64,000 nt of DNA from Bacillota bacterium (GCA_023461435.1 JAEYLC010000014.1:1-64000), one strand, 5' to 3'; counted from the stretch's first letter, positions 33,226 to 42,049 are shown. A program made the numbers and translations. Notes: generated by a model not told the origin, from the letters alone.

Positions 33226-34119
33226 ATGAGCAAACCGACATCAAAATTGCACAGCTTGCGCCAAGGCAGGTTCTCTGTCTCAAAGTTCTTCACGTATCTT
33301 GTGCTTATTTTTTGGGGGATCACCACGGTCTATCCGTTCCTCTGGGTCATCATCAATTCGTTTCGTCTGAAGGGTGAGATCCGCTCGGATTCGTTTTCGA
33401 TTCCGTGGCCGTGGACGCACAGCTTTACGCTGGACAATTATCAAACGGCGGGAGAGCGCTCGGACTTTGCCAACGCCTACTTAAACAGTTTTGTGATTTC
33501 CATCACCGTGACGGTTTTTGTGGTGCTGCTGGCGGGGCTTGCGGCTTACGGCCTGGTCCGTTATAACTTCAGAGGCAAGAAGATCATCTACGGCCTTGTG
33601 ATCGCGAGCATGATGTTCCCTGTGTTTTCGACGATCATCCCCGTTTTTCGCATGGAGGTATCCTGGGGAATCGCGAGCACAGGCAACCGCTGGGCCTCGA
33701 TTTTATCGGTAATACTGCCGCAGATCGCGGGCAACCTGTCGTTTTCCATCATCGTGCTGATGGGTTTTATACGGTCTGTGCCGATTGAGCTTGAGGAGTC
33801 CGCATACCTCGACGGGTGTAACGTTTTTAAAATCTATTTCAAGATCATCATGCCTGTTGCGAGGCCTTCCTTCGCGACAGTCGCGATATTCTCTTTCCTG
33901 TGGTCCTACAACGACCTGTTTACACAGATGTTCCTGCTGCGGTTTCCGCATGAAAAGACGATCACGCTGCTGTTAAATGAGATCAATTCGCAGGCAGGCG
34001 TGAACTATGGGCTGATGGCGGCTTCCGTGGTGCTGGTGGTTCTGCCGGTGCTCGTCGTTTATATACTGCTGCAAAAGAATATCATCAAAGGGCTCACGAT
34101 AGGTGCGATCAAGGGCTGA
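33226..34119 (+). CDS. ABC sugar permease, MalG/UgpE-type
   Basis: 297 residues, six helices, coupling motif LEESAYLDGCNVFKIYFKII, and the characteristic C-terminal tail ending in glycine (GAIKG). ATG 33226 has AGAGGAG 8 bases upstream; a longer in-frame extension to 33166 overlaps the preceding gene and is not used. Confidence 0.95.
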   Translation: MSKPTSKLHSLRQGRFSVSKFFTYLVLIFWGITTVYPFLWVIINSFRLKGEIRSDSFSIPWPWTHSFTLDNYQTAGERSDFANAYLNSFVISITVTVFVVLLAGLAAYGLVRYNFRGKKIIYGLVIASMMFPVFSTIIPVFRMEVSWGIASTGNRWASILSVILPQIAGNLSFSIIVLMGFIRSVPIELEESAYLDGCNVFKIYFKIIMPVARPSFATVAIFSFLWSYNDLFTQMFLLRFPHEKTITLLLNEINSQAGVNYGLMAASVVLVVLPVLVVYILLQKNIIKGLTIGAIKG

Positions 34120-34158
34120 TAATGGTATGATAATATCATCAAGCGTTCGGAGGCAATT

Positions 34159-34902
34159 ATGTATAAAGTTGTGCTGATCGATGATGAGGCTATTATCGTG
34201 GAAGGCTTAAAAAAGGTTGTGGACTGGAGCCGCTTCGGCTGCGAGGTGGTGGCGACAGCCTTCAGCGCAGCGGGAGGAACGAAGGCGATCCGCGAGCACG
34301 CGCCGGATATCCTTTTTACGGATATCAAAATGCCGGACACGGACGCTTTGACGATGCTTGTCGGATTAAAGAGCGAGTTCCCGAATATGCAGGTGACCGT
34401 TTTAACGGGTTACCGGAACTTTGAATACGCGCAGGAATCGATCCGCCTCGGTGTGACGAGGCTGCTGCTAAAGCCCTCGAGGATGGAAGAGATCCATGAA
34501 GCGCTGATGACCATGATCGGCAACCTCGGAAAAATCAGCATGGACGGCGCTGAGCAGGGTATAAAAGACGAAGAACACAACGCGAACAGCTTCATCGTGC
34601 GCCAGGCGCTCACGTTTCTGGATGAAAAATATGCGGATAAGCTGACGCTGCAGGACATTGCGGACCACTGCTATGTGTCTCAGTGGCATCTTTCAAAGCT
34701 GTTAAACAAGCACACGGGCAAGAGCTTTTATGATCTGCTCAACGCGACGCGCGTCAAGGCGGCCAAACAGCTGCTTGCCAATCCGAGCCTCAAAATCGGC
34801 GACATATGCGAGCTGGTCGGTTATGCGGACACAGGCCATTTTTCAAGGGTATTTAAAAAGATAGAAGGCATCAGCGCAAACGAATACCGTAATCAGCTGT
34901 AG
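34159..34902 (+). CDS. Response regulator with AraC-type DNA-binding domain
   Basis: 247 residues. Receiver domain with DDEA at the start and phospho-acceptor Asp in ILFTDIKMPD (about residue 55), then a C-terminal double HTH (about 148-245: IADHCYVSQWHLSKLLNKHTGKSF and ICELVGYADTGHFSRVFKK). It receives phosphate from the YesM-type kinase and should activate the chitobiose importer promoter. Confidence 0.95.
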   Translation: MYKVVLIDDEAIIVEGLKKVVDWSRFGCEVVATAFSAAGGTKAIREHAPDILFTDIKMPDTDALTMLVGLKSEFPNMQVTVLTGYRNFEYAQESIRLGVTRLLLKPSRMEEIHEALMTMIGNLGKISMDGAEQGIKDEEHNANSFIVRQALTFLDEKYADKLTLQDIADHCYVSQWHLSKLLNKHTGKSFYDLLNATRVKAAKQLLANPSLKIGDICELVGYADTGHFSRVFKKIEGISANEYRNQL

Positions 34903-34923
34903 CCTGAAAAATAAGAAATCGGC

Positions 34924-35072
34924 GGCTGCCCACTCCACCCCTATGGACAGTCTGCGAGAATGAAAAGGAGGATACCGCGGCGGCCCGCGGTGCGGCAGCG
35001 TGGAGACCTGCCATAATGTTTGCGGAAGCTGGCTTTGCGCAAATGAGGCTGTAAGGCGAAGGCCGGGCAGCC
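34924..35072 (+). ncRNA. Candidate structured RNA between regulator and ATPase genes
   Basis: A 180-base GC-rich gap with no good gene. GGCTGCCC (34924-34931) can pair with GGGCAGCC (35065-35072), closing about 130 bases. Inside are CCGCGG/CCGCGG (34975-34980, 34985-34990), GGCAG/CTGCC (34994-34998, 35008-35012) and TTTGCGCAAA (about 35033-35042). It may be a cis-regulatory leader for the TTG-start ATPase that follows, or a remnant. No known class was recognised. Confidence 0.35.
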
Positions 35073-35085
35073 AGGGCCGGACGTT

Positions 35086-36249
35086 TTGGCAAAAGTAACT
35101 TTTCACAGCATAAAGAAAGTTTATCCGTCCAGTACGGAAAGGAAGAGCAAAAAAGAAGACCGCAGCGACGAGAACAACGTCAATCTGCAGATCACACATG
35201 AGGGTGTTGTCGCGGTGCAGCAGTTCAGCCTCGATATCGCCGATAAGGAGTTCATCGTGCTGGTTGGCCCGTCAGGCTGCGGAAAATCCACCACACTTCG
35301 AATGGTGGCGGGCCTTGAGGATATCACGAGCGGAGAGCTTTATATCGACGACAAGCTCATCAACAACGTGCCCCCAAAGGACAGAGACATCGCGATGGTG
35401 TTTCAGAATTACGCGCTGTATCCGCATATGAGCGTTTACGACAACATGGCGTTCGCTCTCAAGCTCAGAAAAGTGCCCAAAGACGAAATCGATAAAAAGG
35501 TCAAAGAAGCGGCGGAAATACTCGGCATCACTGAGCTGTTGAAACGGCGGCCCAAAGCGCTGTCGGGCGGACAGCGTCAGCGCGTGGCCATTGGCCGCGC
35601 AATCGTGCGTGAGCCCAAGGTCTTTTTGATGGACGAGCCGCTCTCCAACCTTGACGCGAAGCTGCGCAATCAGATGCGCGCGGAGCTCATCAAGATGCGC
35701 GAACGCGTGAATACCACGTTCATCTATGTGACGCACGATCAGACGGAGGCCATGACGCTCGGCGACAGGATCGTGATCATGAAGGACGGTTTTATCCAGC
35801 AGATCGGTACGCCTTCTCAGGTTTTCAATCACCCGGGCAATCTTTTTGTGGCCGGCTTTATCGGCACGCCGCAGATGAACTTCTTTGACGCCGAGCTGAT
35901 AAAGCAAAGCGATAAGTACGAGGTGGAACTGCACGGCGTGAAGGTTGAGCTGCCGGAGGCTATGTGCAAGGCGCTGGCGCAAAAGGGCCGGACGTCGATG
36001 AAAATCACGCTCGGCATCCGCCCGGAGCATATTCAGGTGTCGAATCTCGGCGTCGTCGCGACGGTGGACGTGAGCGAGATGATGGGAAGCGAGACGTATA
36101 TTCACGTCAATGTGCAGGGAAAAGACGCGATCATCCGCATTCCCACGACCGAATACCAGCATGTGGCCTCGGGGCATCTGCTGTCGTTTGAGTTCTCAGG
36201 GGAGCTCGTACACATGTTTGACCCGGAAACAGGGCTGAATTTAATATAA
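35086..36249 (+). CDS. Sugar ABC importer ATPase, MsmX/UgpC-type
   Basis: 387 residues: Walker A GPSGCGKST, signature LSGGQRQRVAIGRA, Walker B VFLMDEPLSNLDAKLR, switch His in YVTHDQTEAMTLGD, and a C-terminal regulatory TOBE domain. The usual MsmX opening (KVTFHSIKKVYPS) is interrupted before GVVAVQQFSL by about 26 charged residues (TERKSKKEDRSDENN and following). The start is TTG 35086 (a weak ribosome site). It energises the two permeases above and perhaps other sugar importers. Confidence 0.95.
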   Translation: MAKVTFHSIKKVYPSSTERKSKKEDRSDENNVNLQITHEGVVAVQQFSLDIADKEFIVLVGPSGCGKSTTLRMVAGLEDITSGELYIDDKLINNVPPKDRDIAMVFQNYALYPHMSVYDNMAFALKLRKVPKDEIDKKVKEAAEILGITELLKRRPKALSGGQRQRVAIGRAIVREPKVFLMDEPLSNLDAKLRNQMRAELIKMRERVNTTFIYVTHDQTEAMTLGDRIVIMKDGFIQQIGTPSQVFNHPGNLFVAGFIGTPQMNFFDAELIKQSDKYEVELHGVKVELPEAMCKALAQKGRTSMKITLGIRPEHIQVSNLGVVATVDVSEMMGSETYIHVNVQGKDAIIRIPTTEYQHVASGHLLSFEFSGELVHMFDPETGLNLI

Positions 36250-36261
36250 TGACGACTGACA

Positions 36262-36294
36262 AGACACGGGCGAAATTAAGCCTGTGTCTTTTTA
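36262..36294 (+). terminator. Terminator after the ATPase gene
   Basis: AGACACGGGC (36262-36271) pairs with GCCTGTGTCT (36280-36289) with one G-U pair, followed by TTTTTAT. Confidence 0.85.
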
Positions 36295-36450
36295 TACGAC
36301 GCGCCGGAGACACTCAAAAGCTTTCCCGCCGGGGAAGGCGGCGCAATGCACCGGATAAAACGCAACCAGTATTATTGAGTCATCCCATCACAGTCGCTTG
36401 TCCGGCGATTGTTTCTCTCGCTGAGAGGATATGACGATTTAGGAGCTGAA

Positions 36451-37326
36451 ATGGATATCACGATCAAAAATGCCGATCTGACGGTGAGGCTCAGCACGAT
36501 GGGCGCAGAAATCCGGTCCTTGCGCGATGTGGACGCAACGGAATATATATGGAGCGGCGACCCCGCCTACTGGACAGGACAGGCGCCGAACCTCTTTCCG
36601 TATGTCGGGCGGCTGACCGATAAAAAGTACATATTGAATGGCAAAACCTTCACAATGGGCATACACGGCTTTGCGGCGCATAGGGAATTTGCCGTGGAAG
36701 AACAAGAGGAGAGTGCCGTCACGTTTCTGCTCGAAGACGATGCCGTCACACGCGCGATGTATCCGTTTCATTTTGCGCTGCGCATCCGTTACCGGCTTTC
36801 GGGCAAATGGCTCGGCGTTAAGTTCATTGTTCAGAACAGGGATACGGAGATGATGTATTTTGGCTTGGGCGGACACCCCGGGTTTATGGTGCCGCTGGAG
36901 AACCGTCTGAGGTTCGAGGATTACGCCGTGGAGTTTGGTGAAGTCGGCGCGCCGGTCCGCGTGAGCTTCAGCGAAGCGGGCTTCTGCACAGGGGCTGACG
37001 CGCCGTTGGCGCTGCAGAACGGTGTCAGTCTGCCGCTTTCACATGACCTGTTCGACGACGACGCGATCGTGCTCTATGATATGGCAAAGAGTGTGACGCT
37101 GAAGAGCGCCCGCGGCAAAAAGGCGGTGCGCGTGGAATACCCCGATATGCGGTATCTCGGGCTGTGGCATATGCCAAAAACGGACGCGCCGTACCTTTGC
37201 ATCGAGCCGTGGGCCTCTCTGCCGTCCCGCCAGGGCGTCATTGAGGATATTTCGAAGCAGGAGAATCTGATACAGCTGCCCAAAAACGAAACATATGAAA
37301 ATGCCTGGGCTATCGAAATATTATGA
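36451..37326 (+). CDS. Aldose 1-epimerase family protein
   Basis: 291 residues with the galactose mutarotase fold: LSTMGAEIRSLRDVDATEYIW at the start, RLTDKKYILNGKTFTMGIHGFA (first His), GGHPGFMVPL (second His), and YLCIEPWASLPSR (catalytic Glu). It resembles the LacX/YphB subgroup. It may interconvert anomers of released GlcNAc or another sugar. ATG 36451 has AGGAG 5 bases before; it stands after a terminator, so it likely has its own promoter. Confidence 0.85.
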   Translation: MDITIKNADLTVRLSTMGAEIRSLRDVDATEYIWSGDPAYWTGQAPNLFPYVGRLTDKKYILNGKTFTMGIHGFAAHREFAVEEQEESAVTFLLEDDAVTRAMYPFHFALRIRYRLSGKWLGVKFIVQNRDTEMMYFGLGGHPGFMVPLENRLRFEDYAVEFGEVGAPVRVSFSEAGFCTGADAPLALQNGVSLPLSHDLFDDDAIVLYDMAKSVTLKSARGKKAVRVEYPDMRYLGLWHMPKTDAPYLCIEPWASLPSRQGVIEDISKQENLIQLPKNETYENAWAIEIL

Positions 37327-37733
37327 CCAAAAGCTTTTAATCCAATATGTTTTGATACCATTTTATCTCACACAGCATTAACCTTCGCTTTACAATAATA
37401 CCTGACCTGCCATTATGCTGCACAGATTAACAGCAGCGCGTTATTTACGGGCATATCAAAGGCATTTCCTATCAGTTTATCTTCATAAATCTGCGATAAA
37501 AACTAAAGATTTTGTCGAATATATCCGATAAAAGTTATAGTGTGATATTTTCTGACAGAACTCACTGCAAGGTCTGATCATTATTGCGCACATTTTGCGG
37601 ACTGATGGGAGGATGATGGATGGAGAAGATTTGAATCAAGCTGCGCGTTATGGTGTGTATCCCATAACGTAGGAGACTGATGTTGTGATACACAGGATAT
37701 TATGGATATATTTTATCGAAAGGTACATTCATT
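37327..37733 (+). promoter_or_regulatory. Promoter and long leader of the surface-protein pair
   Basis: A 407-base stretch without a gene. TTGTCG (37512-37517), 18 bases, TATAGT (37536-37541) is a likely promoter, giving a leader of about 185 bases. The leader has a perfect hairpin CGTTATGG/CCATAACG (37646-37653, 37662-37669) and a GGGAGG site far from any start (about 37608). A regulatory RNA is possible but no class is recognised. Confidence 0.45.
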
Positions 37734-38246
37734 ATGGAAAAAAACAGCACTGTAAAACCAAACCCTGCCGTGAAGAAGCGCCTGATTATCATAGGCGCAT
37801 CGGTCGTTTTCTTAGCGATGGCTGCCGTCATCATTTTTTTGCTGACCCAAACCGACGCAAAGCAACCCAAGGATGAGCGTCCGACCGTTGTGTCGCAGGG
37901 GAATGCGGCAGAGGTCAAGGAAACGATGGACGAACCGGTGGAGGATGGCTATTATCAGATCATGATGAATACCGAATGGACTTTTGACGGCAAGACTTCC
38001 AACGCATATGTGGAAAACTCCAAAAACAATAGCCGCACGGTCTATATTGATGTTTTCCGCTCAGACACAAATGAGCTCGTTTACTCCTCTCCGTACATTC
38101 CGGTAGGAGAGAAGCTGCAGGGCTTTATGCTGGATGCAGACCTTGCGTCGGGCAGTTACGACGGCCTGGTGACCTATCATCTGGTGGATGATAACAACGA
38201 GGAAGTCAGCAGTTTGTCAGTCACGGTGACCTTTGAGGTAAAGTAA
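37734..38246 (+). CDS. Membrane-anchored small extracytoplasmic protein
   Basis: 170 residues: a basic N-terminus, one membrane helix (about 17-38, LIIIGASVVFLAMAAVIIFLL), then a beta-rich domain (NTEWTFDGKTSNAYVENS onward) that should lie outside the cell. It resembles the companion protein often found beside secreted beta-domain proteins. It lies 58 bases before the large secreted protein gene and is probably cotranscribed. Confidence 0.75.
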   Translation: MEKNSTVKPNPAVKKRLIIIGASVVFLAMAAVIIFLLTQTDAKQPKDERPTVVSQGNAAEVKETMDEPVEDGYYQIMMNTEWTFDGKTSNAYVENSKNNSRTVYIDVFRSDTNELVYSSPYIPVGEKLQGFMLDADLASGSYDGLVTYHLVDDNNEEVSSLSVTVTFEVK

Positions 38247-38304
38247 ATCATAAAAATTATTTCACGGAAGAAATAATTCAAAATTTCAAGGAGGAAAGAA
38301 AAAA

Positions 38305-40248
38305 ATGAAAGCAAGAAAAATCATATCAATTCTCACAGCTATCGCGTTGATAGTGATACCCATGCAGGTCGCTTTTGCGGCTGGTACGGAGGACATGCCT
38401 GTGGATGGTGAAGGAACCGTGGATTATGTCAATCCCGCGACTTTCATTAACATCGTGGCACCAACCGCAAACGCGCTCGATTTTACTCTGGACCCGCAAA
38501 ACCTTGCCGCGACTCAGGGCGTCGGCTTATGGGAGCCTGAAGACGGCGGCTCCATTATCCCTGCGTCGGTCTGTACGATAGCCAATATGAGCGCCGTTCC
38601 GATTAAAACATCCGTTCATTTGACATTTGAGGATGATAAGGGGGATGTTGTGCTATTGGACAGCCCGGACAATGTGGACGACGGGTTGGATAAAAACATG
38701 TATCTGAGCTTCGTTCCCGCCAACGCCAAAACGTCCATAGATCAAGCCGAAATCCCCGAAACGACGGAACCTGCGTTTGTTAAAAACGGCGAGGAGCCCG
38801 TAACCTTTAACGGAGATGAGCTGCTGGCTGCCGGTGTTGAAAGCGAAGATCTACTCCCCGCCGAAGACGCAGGCGAGGCGCTTTTCGGCCAGTTCGTTGA
38901 GACTGAAGACGAAGGCGTATACAATCAGGTTGAGGTGCCTGCTCATTCCGTGGTGAATGCGACAGTGCAAACCACCGTGTCGGAATATACGGCGCTTGCC
39001 GCTGGCGGTGCCGCCGCGAAGCTCACGGATGCGGAAGCCGGAGTAGATCTTGCTTTTGATATGAAGAAAGCGGTGCACTATGTTGTCAGAGGAGCCGCTG
39101 GTTTTTCTCTGGTATATGATAGCATCACAAGCAACGACAATTTCGACACCGCTTCCTTTATCATCAGTGGTGTGATCAACAGGAACGCAAACTGGTCCGG
39201 ATACGATGAGGAGACAAAGATATCGGTTAAAGCGACTTATTCCTTCGACGTCCAGACCGATGCCGAGTATGATGCCGCGATTGCTGATAAAGTGGACACG
39301 ACATACAATTCTCTGGAGACGGTGCCTCCTGTGGCTCCGGCTGTGACGGATGAGACTCTCGCGATTGAGGCCGGCACTGCTGAAGATGTGGCTGTCACAC
39401 TGGGCGCGGGTTCATTGGCCGCTACCGGAATCACGTCGGTGACCTATGAAGATTCAGGTACTCAGACGCTGGACGTGACGGATGATTACACATTCAGTGG
39501 CACGACGCTGACATTTACTTCGGCTTATATTGACTCGTTGATAGCGGCTGAGGTGGATTCAAGAACCTATACGGTGACCTTTAACAATACGGATGCGACG
39601 ACGGATACGGTGACCCTCACATACGCGCCCGCTGAGGCCCCGTCGATTTCAGAGGAGACGGCTGAGATAGAGGCCGGAACTGCTGAAGATTTCACAGTTT
39701 CGCTTGGTCAAGGTGGTTTGGCTGCGACGGATATCGCTTCAGTCACATATGAAGACGGCAGCACGCATACGCTGGTAGCGGATACGGATTATACTTTCGC
39801 CGACACGACATTGACATTCACCTCGGCTTATGTTGATTCGTTGATAGAGGATGAAGTGGAGTCAAGAACCTTTACCGTCACCTTCAACGATACCGATGCG
39901 ACGACGGATACGGTGGAATTAACCTATACGTTACCGCCGGTGACTGGTGCCGCTCCGAGTATTGCGACGACCAGCTATTCCTTCTCGTCCGGTAATCCGG
40001 TTGCGATAACAGTGGATCTGGGATCCGGCGATCTTGCGGCGACGGGCATTGCGTCAATGACTTACTCGAGTACGACCGGCGATAAACCTGTGGACGCAAG
40101 CAGTTACACGTTTGCCGGCAATACGCTGACATTTACCTCTGCCTATATCAATTCGATGATTTCAATAAGTGTCACGAACAGAGTCTTCACGGTGAAATTC
40201 AACGATAGCGCGAACACGACGGTTGTGGTAACGCTTCACAGACCGTAA
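38305..40248 (+). CDS. Secreted protein with three Ig/X2-like repeats
   Basis: 647 residues. A signal peptide is cleaved about residue 26 (MQVAFAAGT). Residues 27-345 form an unassigned domain rich in Asp and Glu. Three tandem repeats follow at about 350-440, 450-545 and 555-647, each with the pattern EAGTAEDVAVTLG..LAATGI..VTYED..YTFSGTTLTFTSAYIDSLI. These look like CBM X2/Ig modules, which bind polysaccharide or space domains on the cell surface. There is no LPxTG or SLH anchor. GGAGGAAAG precedes the ATG. The repeats differ by substitutions, so they are old enough to have diverged. Confidence 0.8.
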   Translation: MKARKIISILTAIALIVIPMQVAFAAGTEDMPVDGEGTVDYVNPATFINIVAPTANALDFTLDPQNLAATQGVGLWEPEDGGSIIPASVCTIANMSAVPIKTSVHLTFEDDKGDVVLLDSPDNVDDGLDKNMYLSFVPANAKTSIDQAEIPETTEPAFVKNGEEPVTFNGDELLAAGVESEDLLPAEDAGEALFGQFVETEDEGVYNQVEVPAHSVVNATVQTTVSEYTALAAGGAAAKLTDAEAGVDLAFDMKKAVHYVVRGAAGFSLVYDSITSNDNFDTASFIISGVINRNANWSGYDEETKISVKATYSFDVQTDAEYDAAIADKVDTTYNSLETVPPVAPAVTDETLAIEAGTAEDVAVTLGAGSLAATGITSVTYEDSGTQTLDVTDDYTFSGTTLTFTSAYIDSLIAAEVDSRTYTVTFNNTDATTDTVTLTYAPAEAPSISEETAEIEAGTAEDFTVSLGQGGLAATDIASVTYEDGSTHTLVADTDYTFADTTLTFTSAYVDSLIEDEVESRTFTVTFNDTDATTDTVELTYTLPPVTGAAPSIATTSYSFSSGNPVAITVDLGSGDLAATGIASMTYSSTTGDKPVDASSYTFAGNTLTFTSAYINSMISISVTNRVFTVKFNDSANTTVVVTLHRP

Positions 40249-40296
40249 TCGGTAAAAGGAAAGACATTCTCTATTGAATGTTCGCAGAACAAGCAA

Positions 40297-40330
40297 GAAT
40301 GGGGCTGCCATGTATGGCAGCCCCATTCCT
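40297..40330 (+). terminator. Strong terminator after the secreted protein gene
   Basis: Perfect 14-base arms (40297-40310 and 40315-40328), starting GAATGGGGCTGCCA, with a TGTA loop, then CTTTATT. Confidence 0.9.
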
Positions 40331-40420
40331 TTATTGCGAAAACAAGGGGTCCCCGCAAAGCAAGGCTTTGTGGGGAGAAGGAGGAGCAAAGGAGCGCGAA
40401 GTCTTTGAACAAACAAAAAA
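40331..40420. repeat. GGGGTCCCCGCAAAGC-type intergenic repeat
   Basis: Contains GGGGTCCCCGCAAAGCAAGG and GCTTTGTGGGG in inverted arrangement, then a purine-rich GGAGGAGCAAAGGAGCGCG tail. Similar short repeats occur between genes in related Firmicutes; no coding signal is seen. Confidence 0.4.
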
Positions 40421-40451
40421 CAAAAGGATGGGGACGAGCCTCATCCTTTTG
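40421..40451 (-). terminator. Terminator of the decayed tRNA copy
   Basis: CAAAAGGATG (40421-40430) and CATCCTTTTG (40442-40451) form a 10-base stem. On the minus strand it follows the decayed tRNA end and runs into a T-rich tract (complement of AAACAAAAAA). Confidence 0.7.
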
Positions 40452-40454
40452 TTT

Positions 40455-40499
40455 TGGAGCGGGTGATAGGAATCGCACCCACGTAGCCAGCTTGGGAAG
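40455..40499 (-). pseudogene. Decayed 3' portion of tRNA-Gly, candidate attachment site
   Basis: 45 bases matching 41 of 45 positions of the 3' part of the intact tRNA-Gly at 54078-54122, in the same orientation, from CCA back to the anticodon loop. The upstream half of the tRNA is missing. It likely marks the left end of a tRNA-targeted insertion. Confidence 0.75.
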
Positions 40500-40807
40500 A
40501 GCAAATGAACGTGTTTATTGGAGTTTTTCTTGCGCCAAAGCAGTCTATACCGGTACATGGCTAAGACATTAAAAGACGGATGAACAGAGATGAACTATGT
40601 TATACCATCAATTTTACTATCAATGGAAGGGACTAATACTGAATGTATGGTGTACAAGGTCAAGGACTATTTAATATTGGACAGGGGTCCAATATCCCTC
40701 GTCTCCACCGCATTTTGTCCAAAAAGTCCGGCTCTGCCGGTTTTTTTGGCGTTCTACGCTCGTTTTCTTGGCTTTTTAAAATACGATAAAGTTTATCCGC
40801 ACTGCGC

Positions 40808-41050
40808 TTACACCCGCATTGCGGCAATCAGCGCCTGTGTTCCCATCATATTGATCGCCCGTTTGAGATGGTACGCGAGGAAACTTAAGCCCAACTCGGC
40901 GGTAGCCTTATCTTTGCCCTTAATAGATAATGGGTACCATCGTACCACTTCATAGTACCAAACGGATGCTCCGAGAGGCGCATGCGCTTGGGTAGTATAT
41001 CTGTTAGGTAAACCAATCCTTCAGAAAACATCCACAGCGAACATTCTTTT
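40808..41050 (-). pseudogene. Transposase C-terminal remnant (IS1182-like)
   Basis: The minus strand reads LPKRMRLSEHPFGTMKW, then in a shifted frame KGKDKATAELGLSFLAYHLK, then RAINMMGTQALIAAMRV and stop at 40808. The SEHPFGT motif and the FLAYHLKRAINMMG tail are typical of DDE transposases of the IS1182 type. There is a frameshift near 40925 and the N-terminal part is missing, so it is inactive. Confidence 0.7.
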
Positions 41051-41070
41051 GTTTGCCATTAGTAAATATA

Positions 41071-41844
41071 TCAAAAAGCTTGGTTGTGTTCGTAAATGAT
41101 TTTTACGCCGCGCTGTGAGATGCTTGAGTATAAGGTAGCCTCCGGTGGTTCATCTGTGACCAGATATGAGATAGCTTCCCATTCGTTCAGCAGGAATATG
41201 CCGCGCTGAAATGCTTTTGTGTGATCGGCCAGCAAAATACATTTATCGGCGTTCTTGGATATAATCCGTTTGATTTGGGTGCCGCGATAAGCGTTGTTAA
41301 AAAGCCCTTCGTAGGAAAAGCCCACGCATGAAATCAGAGCGACGTCAACAAAAATCTGTTTGGCGGTTTCAATAGAGGTCTCGTCGTCCAGTGTGTTATG
41401 GTCGTTACAAAGAAAGCCGCCAATCGCAAAGAGTGACAGCTTGGGGTTTCTGACCAGAACATTGAGCGCGGCCAGACTGTTGGTGAACACGGTCATCTCT
41501 TGATCCTGCGGCAGGCATTCAAGCAGTTCAAAAGCGGTCGAGCTGCAATCAACATATATGGAGGACGCGTGCTTAATGAGGGGCAGCGTCAACTGTGCCA
41601 CCTTATGCTTAAGTGAGGTGTTTTTTTTTGCCCTTTCAGGAAAGACAATATCCAGCTCGTTTTTTGTGAGAATCTCCGCTTTACCGTATCTTTTGACGAT
41701 AAGAGAAGCATTTTCAAGTGCGGACAAATCTCGTCTTATGGTCATATCAGATACGTTGAAAATAGACGCCAGCGTATTGACGGAGACGCTGCCGTGTGCC
41801 TTCAGATACTCAAAGATTTTGATTTGTCGGTTTTCCGTATTCAT
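41071..41844 (-). CDS. DeoR-family transcriptional repressor
   Basis: 257 residues from ATG 41844 (GAGG 9 bases upstream). N-terminal DeoR helix-turn-helix with SVSVNTLASIFNVSDMTIRRDLSALE, then a DeoRC sugar-phosphate sensor domain with SIYVDCSSTAFELL, TVFTNSLAAL and AIGG. It is divergent from the catabolic operon, and the shared gap is full of TTTGTTTAA-like words. It probably represses the operon until a phosphorylated sugar intermediate binds. Confidence 0.9.
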   Translation of the reverse strand: MNTENRQIKIFEYLKAHGSVSVNTLASIFNVSDMTIRRDLSALENASLIVKRYGKAEILTKNELDIVFPERAKKNTSLKHKVAQLTLPLIKHASSIYVDCSSTAFELLECLPQDQEMTVFTNSLAALNVLVRNPKLSLFAIGGFLCNDHNTLDDETSIETAKQIFVDVALISCVGFSYEGLFNNAYRGTQIKRIISKNADKCILLADHTKAFQRGIFLLNEWEAISYLVTDEPPEATLYSSISQRGVKIIYEHNQAF

Positions 41845-41871
41845 GATGGTATTCCTCAAGATATAATGTTT

Positions 41872-42005
41872 GATGGATTAAACATATAATATACATAATT
41901 TGTTTAAATGTCAATAAAAATGTTCAATAGTCTGATACAATAAACAAATATGATGTTGAATATGTTTAAGATAGCGCGTAAAATAACAATTAAACAAGAT
42001 AACCA
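41872..42005 (+). promoter_or_regulatory. Promoter and repeated operator-like words of the tetrose/pentose operon
   Basis: TTGAAT (41956-41961), 17 bases, TAAAAT (41979-41984) forms a clear promoter. Around it are related words: an inverted ATGTTT/AAACAT (about 41867-41886), TTTGTTTAAATG (about 41899), ATAAACAAAT (about 41940), ATGTTTAAG inside the spacer (41962-41970) and AATTAAACAAGA (about 41988). They resemble repeated DeoR-type sites. Confidence 0.6.
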
Positions 42006-42049
42006 TCAAGTTTCAGACATTATTAATACCGCTGCAAGGAGAAAAAAGC

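Noticed and set aside
34924..35072. GC-rich gap as a cobalamin riboswitch (GGAGACCTGCC-like string)
   Set aside because: Only this short string resembles the class; the B12 box and the rest of the core are missing, and the downstream gene is a sugar ATPase.
37548..37733. Leader before the surface-protein pair as a cyclic di-GMP riboswitch
   Set aside because: The conserved core sequences of the known c-di-GMP aptamers are not visible; only a simple hairpin is.
40590..40955. 121-codon rightward frame in the gap before deoR
   Set aside because: It runs antisense across the transposase remnant, has no family features and no ribosome site.
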